A DNA stretch of 64,000 bases, from positions 11,532,001 to 11,596,000 of the forward strand of contig NC_065872.1 of assembly GCF_933775445.1 (NCBI RefSeq), in the 5' to 3' direction. The notes under the pieces are model-generated. The model had not been told where the DNA came from. It worked only from the letters and a program-made list of their open reading frames with translations, and searched no databases. The translations under genes and the position numbers were made by a program. Origin of the DNA: Argentina anserina (Eukaryota; Streptophyta; Magnoliopsida; Rosales; Rosaceae). Below are positions 48,170 to 60,786 of the stretch, in pieces. Position 1 is the first letter of the stretch; each line of letters opens with the position of its first letter.

Positions 48170-48420
48170 GTAGACTTGTATATAATTCTTTAGGGTCATC
48201 TACGCTTGTACATAATTCTAGAATTTTCTAGAACTATAAATATAGGATGAGGAGGCCTATAAATAGGAAGACACCACTCTAATTTGAGGCATCAAGCAAC
48301 AAGCTATCAAGCATACTTGTAAACACCCTTGTAAAATTTTCTTTGTTTAATACAAGTTCTCTTTAAGAAATATTTTCTTTGTTTTTCGATTGTTCTAGCC
48401 AAATGTTGCAAGAGTAACCT
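48170..48420 (+). mobile_element. Possible LTR fragment
   Basis: Two TATA-like boxes (ctataaatatagg, cctataaatagg) are followed by a leader-like stretch with repeated caagc words and a polyadenylation-like tttctttgtttaatacaag. This is typical texture for a plant LTR. No partner LTR or target duplication was found. Confidence 0.3.
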
Positions 48421-48753
48421 ACTTAGCATAAGGGACGTGTTAAGGCCCATGAGTACCACAGCAAAAGATTAACCTCGTGACAGCTGGGAGGCTTCTTAGT
48501 CGAGCGGACGTTGGCGTTTGGTTGCTTGATGTAGATATACATGGTCAAATTCGTGAAATTGATGTAATACCTTATTTTTGGCCTCAATCGTAATTGAGGA
48601 GTCATTTTAGTTTTTTTTTTCTTTTAACCTTCTCTAATAAATGAAATTTATTTGAAAAACAAGGATGTGAAAGGTTTCAAAAGGTTAAACCTAACAAATT
48701 GTGATTATCATAAAATGTAAGTAAATATCACAACCATCAACCAAAACAACAAA

Positions 48754-48793
<40 letters not shown>

Positions 48794-50538
48794 GGTGGTG
48801 CTATTAACACCTTTTTTAACTAATAACACACTCTCACATAATTTTTACCCTATAGTAAGGGAAAATTCTAATATACATCAATATATCTCACATCCAACGG
48901 TCGATATTGTTTTGTAAGTGTGATCAGAAAAATAATATATATTGTGAACCGTCAAATATGATATATATATATATATAACATACATTGATGTATAGTATAT
49001 TAACCTTATAATAAGTACTATAACAAATTGCATCTACTTGGAAGTCGAACCATTTCCCACTTCAATAGAAAAATGTACAAAAAGCTATAAGATAAAAACA
49101 ATGTCAGCAACAAAGTTAAATATGTCAGTTACAAAAATAATTGTAAAACAATACTCAAGTTTAACATAAAATAAAATCAATCAAATAAAAAAGTTACAAC
49201 CATGAAGTTGAACTTCGAGCTAATTTTCCGCACAATCGAAATCACTTGGCAACGGAAAACTTATACCTCATCAACAACATACAACTTATAAACTCTAATT
49301 AAACAAATCATAATTAAGATGTAAATGAGCTTTAACTTGCACAAGGTTAGGGCATCGACTTTGCAGTTATAACCATGCATGGGACTACTATGTGTCGAGT
49401 CAATTTTGGATACACTATCCGAGTTAAGTGAGTTGCACCCGAAGACCAAGTCTTTTAGAAAGTACGTGGGATTTATTTCTATGAATGCGATTGATAACAA
49501 ACATATGCCTCATGAATGAAACAGGGTGAAAGCCGTTCATGCCTAATTTAATCAGTTCAATTCTGTTTCGCAATTTATAATCAGAAAATCTTATGTTTAT
49601 TTCACACATCACACTATGAACCCTATTACAAACTTTTGTTTAAATATGCTCATAAGTCAAAAATACGCAAACCTGTTTTCTTTGTTTGTGTCATCTAATG
49701 ATTCTAATCACATCTTGAAGTCTTGGACACAATTAAGATGTCGAATCTTACTCGTTTAATTTGTTAGAGACAATTCATCGAATAAAATTATAGCATGTCC
49801 AACTACAGTACTAAACCTCACCAAATCTTAACCAGAGCGACGTTTTGCAACGGCTCCCATAAAGCCTCGATCCCGATAAGAAATCCAAAAGAGCACTGAA
49901 ATCGGGAGCAAAACTCAGCACGAATGACAGCAAAGGATTTAACACTTGATGAAAGCACAAATATTATGGGGGACAAAGATCGTACCAACCACAGAATCGC
50001 AAGCTTTACTTACTCCAAAATCAAATGCCGAAAAGGAAAAGCCCAGAAAAGAGTGAAAGATTTTAAAGAAGAAAGAAAGCCCTTAATAGTTGCGCCACAT
50101 GATTGATGATTGGATCCCAATATACGTGTCCTTCATCTCCCATATCTGCAGCTTTTTGCTCTTTGCATTAAGCTTTAATGGATTTTTATGTTCTTCGTTC
50201 GAGCTTAAACAAATCTATGCAGGGCTCGGATTTTTCTGAAGAAGACAAAGAATGTGAAAGTGGGTAGTTACAGTCTAATTAACGGGAATATCACTTAAAT
50301 GACATAATAGTCAAGATTAATAGAAGCCACGTCCAAAAAAAAAAAGATTCATAGAAGCAAACTTATTTTATACACAAGGAGCTACAGACTGTGTACCGCA
50401 TGGATGATTTTCCCCTTGCATTTGGAAACTTTCATTTCATGCCACTTTGACAATGCTCTTGTGTTTTTGGCTCCTTACGATGGTGCTCGAATGATATATC
50501 ACAAATTCACAATTGACAACATCCCCTCAAACCCCAAT
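48421..50538. other. Intergenic, with (AT)n tracts
   Basis: An (AT)n microsatellite occupies about 48760-48790. A palindromic stretch at about 48870-49016 has matching ends (aatatacatcaat ... ttgatgtatagtatatt), which may be a MITE remnant. Nothing coding was recognised. Confidence 0.4.
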
Positions 50539-50963
50539 GCCCCGTTTGGATTGTGGAAAATCATACATATGTATAAATATGGAAAGTAAAATAAATTAGA
50601 TAAGTTGACCGGAGTCTAATTTAATAAAAGGGGTAGAATGTAAATACCATCTAAAGGGTGGTATTTCATTTATTTCATTGGATGGAATTGAACCCTTATT
50701 AATATTATCAATCATCTAGTCAATATTATGGTAGTTTTGAATAACACGTATTATTTTCTAATTTTTCGTCTTTAATATGATTGTGTATTATTTAAAAGTT
50801 TTAATTGTTAATATAACTCATACCATTTCTTTATCTTAAGTCTTAAATTCTTCCAAACACCATCAGTGGAAATGCTAAATCAATTTCAATCCATTCCATC
50901 CTTGAAAGAGAAATGTGTACAATTTACTTTTCCATCATTATATTCCAGTCAACTAAACGGGGC
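50539..50963. mobile_element. Candidate nonautonomous DNA element (MITE-like)
   Basis: It begins GCCCCGTTTGG and ends CTAAACGGGGC, an inverted pair with one mismatch. Inside are further inverted words (TGGATGGAATTGAA and TTCAATCCATTCCA). The GGGGC/GCCCC-type end is common in plant MITEs. I did not find a convincing target duplication, so the limits are provisional. Confidence 0.45.
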
Positions 50964-51017
50964 CTCAGTATTTTGGTCGAGATCAAAAGAGTTGATCATA
51001 CTACCGCTCCGACTGAA

Positions 51018-51055
<38 letters not shown>

Positions 51056-51296
51056 TATTGATGAGTGACTTACTAAATAGTAAATACACGTTGTACCATT
51101 TGAGTTGTATACTAGATTAACAAAAATGAATAAGAGTTGTATTACATTTGAAAGAAAACGGTGCTACTCAAATGTAGTTTCATTGAATGTGGAAGATAGA
51201 GTCATAGTTATTCTAAAGTTTAACATCCTCAATAACTCAATTAAACGTATGATACTCACTTCTTGGCTATCTTATAAATTATTATTAAGAAAACTT
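50964..51296. other. Intergenic, with a (TA)n tract
   Basis: A (TA)n microsatellite occupies about 51020-51051. No gene. Confidence 0.5.
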
Positions 51297-51366
51297 CTCT
51301 AAGAATTCTAAAGTTGTTCTAGTACTCTAGACTTGCTAGAAACATAACTTTTTTATTTAACAGTTC
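51297..51366 (+). repeat. Upstream copy of the 70-bp direct repeat flanking a Copia element
   Basis: This runs from CTCTAAGAATTCTA to TTTAACAGTTC and recurs at 57464-57533 with one substitution (A versus G at the 14th base). The last four bases (GTTC) are shared with the start of the LTR. It is far longer than the 5-bp duplication that Copia integrase makes. Confidence 0.95.
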
Positions 51367-51545
51367 CGGGAAAATTACTATTCTACCCTTGTGTGTGTCT
51401 TAGCCTAATAGGTTTCCTGTTAGGAGATAGATTAGCATCTCCGTAATAGATTAGGACTCCGAATCCTATGAAATTGTGGTTTTATAATGCCTATATATAG
51501 GCCCCCATATCATTCAATAATACACAATTATTTCATCCTGAAATA
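51363..51545 (+). repeat. 5' LTR of the degenerate Copia element
   Basis: It starts GTTCCGGGAAAATT and ends CATCCTGAAATA. It has the TATA core cctatatatagg. It lacks the leading T of the 3' LTR, and its first four bases are shared with the flanking 70-bp repeat. Confidence 0.88.
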
Positions 51546-54079
51546 CGTTATCAGCACCTTGCCCTAAAACCATGAACCTTTAGAGCCCTAGATTTTTTTT
51601 CTTCTCTTCCTCCGCCGGCCGCCGTCCATTCTGGCCTCCGGCATCTGCTCACCGCCGCATCGCAGCCTTGCACGCAGCACCTGCAGCCCCGCACACAGCC
51701 CTCCCCGCAGCCCCTGCACGCACGCTGTCCCTGCAGCATCACAGCCCCTGCACGCATGCAGCCCTGCACGCTGTCCCTCCGCAAAAAAACATCTTTTTAC
51801 CCCGCAAGTCCTCGCATCAAAACATTCAAAATTGCTCCTCCCGCATATTCACGCAAGAAACGCGAAATTCACAAGCAAGGACTTCACTCAAGAGAAGCTA
51901 CTCCCGTATATTACAAACCTTCAAAGGTAAATTTTTCATAAACGTTCCTGCTTCTGAACGTATAGATATATTATATCGGGCGCTATTAGCCTTCTTCTTA
52001 TCTTAATTTCGGCCTTTCTTATAACGCCGATGAGACTATCGAGGGATGGGTTTCCCCTCTTGGTCGATGTTTTCCGTGTGACGGTCCAGGGGGAGTCACG
52101 ATTGTTTTGAAAGGGAAGTTAATCGATTTTCGTGTGGTCGTCTGAGTGCAACGCTGTTTTGGGTGCGATCATGAGAATCGCCGATATGCATCGATTATTT
52201 TGTGACCATATACATCACAACCCTCCTAATTCCAGTTACATACTTGAATATTTCGATTATTCGAAACTTATACAACCCTCGTTTCTTATGGATGCGTCGC
52301 CATCGCGACTGTTATTTGAATGTTTGAGTTTTCTTAAACTCATGTCTATAAACGATAATCCCAAGGTCTACGTACTCATTTATTTGAGTTGATTCATTAC
52401 TCTGATACAGCACTATTTGCTGACAAAAGATCCCAAAAATAACGAATTCTATGGGACACACTTTAAGTGATTTAATGAACATTTATGACGTTGTATTATC
52501 AAAAGTTGACCTTGATGCATACTCCACATCCAAGAAACGCATGCCATTTTCGGCACCTGTATCTATTTCTTGAGGGAATTTTGGAGATGGAAAAGTAACA
52601 TTCTTCCATTCTCAAGTAAGCAAACATTTTTGAGCCTCAGGCTAAGGCTCCGCCCGATCCGATATACAGAATTTTGTTGCTACGGACTTTTGATTAGTCA
52701 ATCTATTTTGACTATGTTTTTCTGCTTACTATTTTTCAAGTATGACGTTGGCATTGCCATGTTTCTTGCTCGACTTTAGCTTAAGTCGTCTATTGGAATT
52801 GGAAGTTTGGGTGTGTTGTATTAAAAATTGGCATATTCTATAAAATTTATCGTATTTCTTGTTTACAAGATTGACTCCTGAGAATTTTATTTGTCTTGGC
52901 TTAGCATACATGGTCAACGTTTGTAACTCACGTGGTTTTTAAATTTGCCGCTTTTGGGGTTACATGGGACTCAATAGCACTACATTGTGAATTTGGACCT
53001 TGAAATTTAGAAAACGGACCTCGGAACGTCAAAATTGACGTCGTTTTCCCAGGTTATTGTTCCGGCGTTTCCGGAACATTTTCGGGCGTATTCGCCACCT
53101 TCCGGCCATTGTCCGGCGTTTCTGGCACCGCCATCCGGTTCCGGACGGCGTTCCATGTCGGACCTGAAGTTACGGCCTCCATACCGGCCAGCTCTGGCCG
53201 CCGCCGACCGGATTTCCGGCAATCGGTGCCGCCGACTTCCGGCGAGTTTTTCTGACGATTTTTTTTCGTCGTTTCTCGTCATGTTTCCGGCATATTTCAG
53301 CAGTTCTTACTGCCACGTTTTCCTAGTCTAAATTTCACCCGGTTTTGAGTTAATTTGACATGGTTTTCCGGTTAATTTTCCGGTTTTCTCCGAGTCGTTT
53401 CATAGCTCAAATGATTTTATTATTATTGGTGACCACCCGCACCAATTGGATGGTTTTTACCACCCAAATTGTTTGGTATTCAACTGCTCCAATACCATGT
53501 TTTTCCAACTCTTAAGTTGAAGAATGTTGTTCTATTGTCATGTGATACACTCGATGGGATTGCACATTTGTTTCAATCCTCCCTCTTACAATATCCTACA
53601 GCATATTATGTAGAGAAGTTCACCGCGTCGTTGACTCTCTTAATCTTCATTTTGAGAATGTCCCGCTGTGAAATCGAGTGTCTTGCTAATTGCGTAACCA
53701 CCCACACTGTCCTACGGCGCAAGTAGTTGTTTTACGGATCTCGTGCGGAGATTGTGTTCTATATCTTCGTGCCTTGCTAAGTTTTAAAGGCCATACATGC
53801 CAATGATGGATTTTCATCTTGATATTTGTGTTAAGAATGGAGAGGAATAAATCTGTCAGATTTCATTGACAGTATCTTTTTCAAGCTTCGACAGTAGCTT
53901 TGTTAGCCTGCAGACATAGTTTTGCTTGCCTGCAGCAGTAGCTTTTTATGACTCAAGATTCTTTGAATCATGGGTTCGGTTTTGATGTCTCCTCGGTTTT
54001 GACATGATCATTTTTTGGTTATTTTGAACAAGATATGATGATTCGAGTTCTTTGAAATTCACATGATCATCTATTTTTC

Positions 54080-56140
54080 ATGTTCACGAAGCGATTGGAG
54101 GACCACCTCACCCATGCTCCACATGGTGAGGCGGAGCCTATCTGTGCCATGCACGGTGAGGCCGAGCCTGCCTATTTCGGCGGCTCTATGGCATTAAGGC
54201 CGTCGGTGGTGGCATCCCCTCCTTCACGGGAGCTTGTGATGTCTCCCGTATTTTCTAATGCCTCCATGATAATCTCTGATGCCCATCACTCATTTTGCAA
54301 AGCATGTTCTTTTGCTAGATTTCAAGGAAGTCCTTATTTGCTAAGGCTCCAACCGAGAACATTTCATTCTTACAAAGTATTTAATGTGACATTACTAGAC
54401 CCTATCCAACCGAATGCGGACATTTTTCGGTATTTTTATGGTATAGGTTAAGAGTATCGACGCGTTGGTCACACGTCGCTTTGCTTTCCACAAGAAACGT
54501 TGCATTCGCTAAAGTTTTTAGCTATGATCATCATCCTAAGGGCTCACCACCCTTCCTATCCTCTCAAATCTATTTGAATGGATACCGTTGGAGAGTTCAC
54601 CCCCACGACTTTGATGATTTCGTTTTGCATGTCTACTGGGATCGTCGTTGAACATATTATTCCTCATGTTCATTCACTACACGATCCAGCAGAGCTAGGA
54701 CTTGGTTATGGGTACTAACCTGCCGATTTTTGCATGGGGATATGTAATGATGTTGCATGCAGCGACACTTATTCGTTTTAGACCCATAACTTGCCAAGCG
54801 TTTAGTGCGTACCAGATGGTTACTGGATACAATCCCAACGTTCTTTTCATTAAACGCCGGTTGTTTATGTGCCTCTATTGTAGTTATCTCAATGGGTCTA
54901 CTTGAAATGATTAAGTATTCTGGTTGGTTATGATTTATGAATCACCAACACTTGTCCGCTATTTCCAATCTACAATCGTTGATCTCTATCCAACGATATT
55001 AGCAGACGGTCACTTTGATGAGACATACTTCCCGTCGTTATGGGGAGATATGGAATGCTCTCATTCCGGTTTTAACACCAGGAATTGACGTGGTGTGGCA
55101 CTATGTCTCATTAAGATCCCGCACTACTCAAAGTGAGTAAATGTGCAACACATTATCTACCTCTAGAAAGTCAAATATTCGATGCTCAATGACTTTACCG
55201 ATATTGCGAAAGTGACGAGATCGCACATAAATGCTGTGATGTGCCGGTAAGGTAGGAACTCTCAGAATATGAGAGAATTTCATATGACATGGTCCTAACA
55301 CCGTTGGCACCATCCCTGATAGTGGGAAGGAAGCCGGTGATGGCACCATCGTACGTTGTGGTGTTGTCGGCGCCCGTGGTATTGCACCACAAAACAAGGG
55401 CGGCAAACGCAAAGATTGACTAGTAAGGGTCATAGCTTCTGTCTTGGCTCCTACCTAGATGAGGGGGAGACCATTATTCTCTGGAATCAAAACCAGAAAG
55501 AAGCGAAGTGCGTAGGCACAAGTATTTCGCCTATCATCAAGTGATATTATCTAAACATGTGTATTAACTAAGTTTCTGTGGGACGCTACAGAGTCCTTTT
55601 GTTGATGTTAGAGAAGAATAGAATTCTCACAAATTGATCGTATACAGCGCGCACATGTGTTTAATGGATTGATCTCCCATGATTGATGATGTATTCGCTT
55701 ATGCTCTTATTCCGTTGTAAAGTATCAACGATGAGCAACTTGACCGAAGTGGAAAGAATCAATACAGGCTGAACTAGACTTGTTATGTTGTCGTTGTTCG
55801 TAAGTGTAATGAGAAAGATGAAGTCATGCAATATATGCAGGACTTATGGCTCAAATATTGTCTCATTATCCTAGTATTGACTACGATGAGTTATATTCTC
55901 TCGTTATGGACATAATTGCTTTCCGCTACTTGATTAGTAGTAGTGTCCATGAAAACTGATTTGCAGCATATGATAGTGGTCATAGAATATTTGTAAAAGG
56001 ATCTTGACGCAGATATGAGAGTTCCCGAGGGACTTTAAATGCCTCCAGACCACGGAGAGCTTATGTAATCAGATTGCAACGTTCGAGAGAACGTAGTACA
56101 ATCGGTTGCAAGAACTCATACCCATATGTGTTCATATGAA
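54080..56140 (+). pseudogene. Decayed Copia integrase / RT region
   Basis: Scattered frames keep recognisable Copia phrases. The pre-integrase and integrase start is CSFARFQGSP near 54300, and FRYFYGIG lies near 54440. The segment 54565-54670 carries PLKSI, GEFTPTT and GIVVEHIIPHVHS, and NLPIFAWGYVMMLHAATLIR lies near 54715. The later remnants SIDYDE and DADMRVPEGL come from the RT. Stops and frameshifts separate them, and the part after the RT start is missing or unrecognisable before the 3' end at 57279. No gag was identified. Confidence 0.75.
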
Positions 56141-57279
56141 AGCTAATTCTTGATTCTCTATTCCGTCTAAGTATAGATGATGAAGTGATTCAATGAGCAA
56201 TAGATTCATATATGTAAGTGTTATTGGGACACTATTGCTTTCATTATGACGTGATTAACTATGCGCCTATGCATCGTCATTGGACTTGCATTGCTTCTTT
56301 GACATGGGTTTAGTTCTACACTTAGTGAACCAACACAAATCCTATCCACACCAACGCCGCCAGCAGCTCCAGCAACATCAACGTACGCCTTGGTGTAGTA
56401 GTCGACACTGGTAGCGTAGAGGATGCGTACGGTTCCGTCTCGGACCAAAATCAGTCATTCATTGGTCCATTCCCCCATTCTTTTGTGAAAGACACATTGA
56501 ATGTGACAAATCAGAATCTGTTCAGTTTCGTATGTCAACTTCAACGAGACTTACAAGACAGCTCGCTCGATGAAATATGGTGAAATTGGTACCGTTGGAA
56601 AGGCCTATGTGTCTATTTTCAAGGGACACCAACCATTTGTTCATATCTATCATATTGAGTGAGTTATGGCCGTTTTAGCAAAGTAGGATAGTTCTGTCCG
56701 GAAATTTTCAAGTCAGTCAACTTCGACAGAGCATTGTGAACTGCTCCGATCGGATTAGGTTGTGAATGTCACTGGAAAGCCATGGGTGTCTAATTTTGAG
56801 AACATTTTACGGTTCGCTGATACCTATTTTGACGAAGAAGTTATGGCCGTTTAAGTGAGTGAAGGTCATTCTACCCGAGAATTTGATTTTCATTGCAAAC
56901 TCTTGTTTTGAGTTGTTATGCAATCTTGTTTCTTAAGATCTAAGTTTGGCTAAGTATAGCATATATGATCTAAGGATGTGTGGCTAGATTAATGATTAAT
57001 CATTGGCCCAAGACTACGTTTGAGAAGCATGTAATGAACGTTGTATACGTTGTTCTTTGTACTCCATGATTATGGCACTAATCAGGGGGAGTTGTTTCGT
57101 AGACTTCAGGGGGAGTCTACCTCACATGATTCTATCAAATGTACACGGTGAGTTGTGCTCTTTTTCCCTTCAATAAAGCTTTTGTTTTTACCCAAGAGTT
57201 TTTTATTTTGCTTGACAAGGTTTTTACCGAGGCAACGATGTGTGCACCATGCAACCTAGGCATGCGACACAAGGGGGAG

Positions 57280-57463
57280 TGTTCCGGGAGAATTAATATT
57301 CTACCCTTGTGTGTATCTTAGCCTAATAGGTTTCCTGTAAGGAGATATATTAGCATCTCCGTAATAGATTAGGACTCCGAATCCTACGGGATTGTGGTTT
57401 TGTAATGTCTATATATAGGCCCTCATATCATTCAATAATACACAATTATTTCATCCTGAAACA
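57280..57463 (+). repeat. 3' LTR of the degenerate Copia element
   Basis: 184 bp, TGTTCCGGGAG to CTGAAACA, preceded by AAGGGGGAG. It is immediately followed by the second 70-bp repeat. Confidence 0.9.
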
Positions 57464-57533
57464 CTCTAAGAATTCTGAAGTTGTTCTAGTACTCTAGACT
57501 TGCTAGAAACATAACTTTTTTATTTAACAGTTC
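57464..57533 (+). repeat. Downstream copy of the 70-bp direct repeat
   Basis: It begins directly after the CA end of the 3' LTR and matches 51297-51366 at 69 of 70 positions, after which the sequences diverge (GTAACCGG here). Confidence 0.95.
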
Positions 57534-57880
57534 GTAACCGGTAATGAATAGAGTTCATCTCGGATATGATATCACACAATAAAGTATTCATTTAATTTGT
57601 AATACATATTTCGCTTGGATATGATATTATATAGGAAAATGTTTAACGCAATAATATGACATTAGATCTGGTGCCGTAATCCCACGTGACATGTTACGTC
57701 AGCTTGTCATGTCAGCAATTATAATAATTACAAAATATCATTTTTAAATGAAATACTAATCATATTTTTGTTAATCCAACGGCTAGATTATTATAAAAAA
57801 TTGTAGTTCTTTTCTATATCATTTATTTTTTCAAAATGTTTTCAAATTGTAATAAAAATACGACATATACAAAATATGCT

Positions 57881-57930
<50 letters not shown>

Positions 57931-59962
57931 CGTGTGTGTGGGGATGCCTATATGCTAATTGTATTAATTAATTATAGTCATTAATTAATCATAAATATAA
58001 ATTAATTAAATAAGAAAATAATGAATCTGGACATATTTGTCACTAGGAAGATTACCATCAACATAATTGTATTAAATATGGTAATAATTAAGATATGTAT
58101 ACTCTAGAAAAAATAGCATTTATTACCTTACATATCCTCTTAAATCGATTATACCCTAATAAAATAATATTTTCTTTCAGAAAGAAACCAAAAGAATCTT
58201 ACCAAAAGTTTTCATCTAAATATAAATATTGTAGTTACCTTAAATCGTATGAAATTTAAAAATAAATATATTTTGTATATATATATATATATATTTCGCG
58301 GGTTCACACACATATTCAAGCATATTTTCGTAAATTTTAATTTTTAAAATTATATTTTAAAAGTATTATCGTGATAAAAAAGAAGAAATGATAAAAAGAA
58401 CAAAAATATATATTTTTATAATAATTTAAAACCGTTGAATTAACAAATATATGATTGTATTTTCATTTAAATGATATTTTTATATAAATATAATTGTTGA
58501 TATGATAATATAACGTGACATGAGACTTAGTATTATGGCGCTCTATCACTCTCCTATTATATATTGATGCTACATTTTGAAGAAGAAAAAGATATTGTAA
58601 CGTGTAGTTACTTATTATAAGAAAACATGTTGTCGTCGATGGTTTAGAGCTCGATCTCGTCACTTTATCTCAAACGTTTAATACTAATCCGAAATCAAAC
58701 CATTCTTTCGCAGATCAAAGATTGTACTACTTGTACTACTCAAGCAAAATATTTCAAGTTAGATTGATTATTCTTTTCATACACAAATCCATTTAACCCA
58801 ACAATCACAATGGAGACTAAGTAGAAAGTAGATTAAGATAGTGCTATGTTTTTTCTCTGTAAAAAGCAGATGATCTTTTGCTTTCCCCCAACTAAAGAAA
58901 CATTTTGGGTTCCAGCAATGACTTCTTCCCCAGTACGGCTTTGGCAAGTAGCGCAAGACCCGCTTACTTCTTTCTCTCATTTCTCAGACGACGTCGCACA
59001 TGGCCGTTTGGCTCCATCTTTGCAACTCCCACTCCCTCCTCTCATATTCTGCTCCCACTTTTCGTGATTGTGCGTACGATCCCCCGTTTGGATCCATTAT
59101 CTACACGTGTACGGTGATGGGACTCCCTTCCCGGACGTATCTGTTGGCTCCAACTACAGATCAGATCTCACATTTATTATTCCCCAACAATTTCCAAGTC
59201 CCCTAGCTCGATTTTGACTCCGGTACTCGTTATGGTCATGCTTCGGTGCGACATCTTCCGAATAACATTAAGTATCAAATTGTCTAAGAAATGACCTTAA
59301 ATTTCAAGTCTACTTCCTTTTTGACATACGGGCGCTTGAGGCAAGAGTTGAGGAGATTCATTTCTCTACTAAAAAATATTTATGTTTTGTTATGTTCGAA
59401 CTTCTTCATTATATTCGCCGTTACGAATAGGGACAATGTGACTTGAGAAATATGTCATCGATCATGTTCTAGGATTTATGTTTGGTACTTAGGTCATGGC
59501 ATGGATTCCCAAAATACTGTGCCCATTGTTTGTTTCTCTTTCCTTTATTTAGCAACCCACAGTTTTGTTCACCCATGACGTCTAATTAGCACTATTGATT
59601 AGCACTGTTGATTAAGTAACATCCAAAAATGAGTGCTTCCTAATTGCGTTGTAGAGGTCGTGGGAAACAGAGGAGATTCCAACAACGCGCCATGCAGTTT
59701 GCTTTTGCTTCCTCTTCCTTCTTCCAGCTAGCCACGCGGCGCCCATTCAGCTATTTAGCTTCTAGCTCCCAGCTAGCTAGCTGCAAGCCTAGCTTTTTTT
59801 AGAGCAGCAGCGCTGGGGGTCCACGTGGTCCCACCACCACCGGAGAAAAAGCGTGAGGTCCTCCTTTGCATTTTCCTTTCTTTCGTAAGGTGTGAGGTGG
59901 GGCCCGGGGGTGCGATATATTAAATTTAGGGAAAACGGGGTCGTTTTCGTGGCTGTCGCAAA

Positions 59963-59965
<3 letters not shown>
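57534..59965. other. Intergenic, very AT-rich in its first half
   Basis: A compound (TA)n(TG)n microsatellite lies at about 57884-57940 and a (TA)n tract at about 58279-58293. Frames at 58846-59206 overlap one another in different phases and look like chance. No gene was recognised. Confidence 0.45.

Positions 59966-60013
<48 letters not shown>
59966..60013 (+). repeat. (GA)24 microsatellite
   Basis: Uninterrupted GA dinucleotides. An open frame that crosses it (59892-60083) owes its length to the repeat and is not supported. Confidence 0.95.
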
Positions 60014-60016
<3 letters not shown>

Positions 60017-60747
60017 AATTGGTGACAGCTCATGTCGTTGGTGTTGCTCATCGCAAAGGAATAGAATCCCGCATCACACGTAACACGTTGCGTTTTTGTT
60101 TTTTTGTTTAACCGTGGAAAGGAGGAAAATTTTAGGCAACGATTTGGAATTTAGATATGGTCACATTTTCGTTACGCCTGTGAAGATTTGTGGTTAGAAC
60201 TTTGGGATAGATAGTCTTAGTGTATTATTTATCATACATTCATACCTTCACATTCATCATCGGTACAATTAGTTGTTTAGATGTAAGTACAAGGTTTATG
60301 CAAATGAGTAATTATCCAAACAACAACCGAAATAAGAACATGTTTACAATTAGCGTATGCAGCGTGCCGATAAAGAGTAATCAGAACGTGTGTGTGCATG
60401 AAATGATGAACTTTGAGTTGATGCTTACTTATAATCATTAGTATTTTTTTCTTCGTTTTGTTATTTAAGTATTTCATCAAATGTCTTATACGTACTCTTA
60501 TATGAAACAAGTGAATTAGTGATGGAAGAGTGGAGTCGATAGTATAATCGTCTACGATGACGTTGGTATACATAGATGCATAGTAATGATAGTATAAAGA
60601 AGTAAAAGAAATGTAGATGGGAAGCATTAGACTGAAGCTCTCTGCGTGTACAAATTTCTGGGCACAAACTTAATTTTTTTTTTTGTTAAAGACGGAATCT
60701 CTTTGTTTGTGGTGCTTCACGTTGGTCTCTATTTTACTACTTCGCTT

Positions 60748-60750
<3 letters not shown>
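60014..60750. other. Intergenic, no gene seen
   Basis: Overlapping short frames on both strands at 60220-60667 are AT-rich and show no protein-like composition. Confidence 0.4.

Positions 60751-60782
<32 letters not shown>
60751..60782 (+). repeat. (TC)16 microsatellite
   Basis: Uninterrupted TC dinucleotides, 770 bases after the (GA)24 tract. Confidence 0.95.

Positions 60783-60786
<4 letters not shown>

Larger units (their letters stand above)
51363..57463 (+). mobile_element. Degenerate Ty1/Copia element, about 6.1 kb
   Basis: The 5' LTR (51363-51545, lacking the first T) and 3' LTR (57280-57463, TGTTCCGGGAG to CTGAAACA) align over 183 bases with about 12 differences. A primer site CGTTATCAGCACC follows the 5' LTR; it is of the type matching an internal tRNA segment seen in some plant Copia families. 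The purine tract AAGGGGGAG precedes the 3' LTR. The leader is GC-rich with repeats of CAGCCCCTGCACGC (51670-51780). The coding part is heavily damaged and no reading frame longer than about 120 codons survives. Confidence 0.9.

Noticed and set aside
51551..52006. GC-rich open frames near the start of the second Copia element
   Set aside because: Opposing frames on both strands through an imperfect CAGCCCCTGCACGC repeat; this is leader sequence, not a gene.
59892..60083. Open frame with an (RE)n run
   Set aside because: Created by the GA microsatellite.
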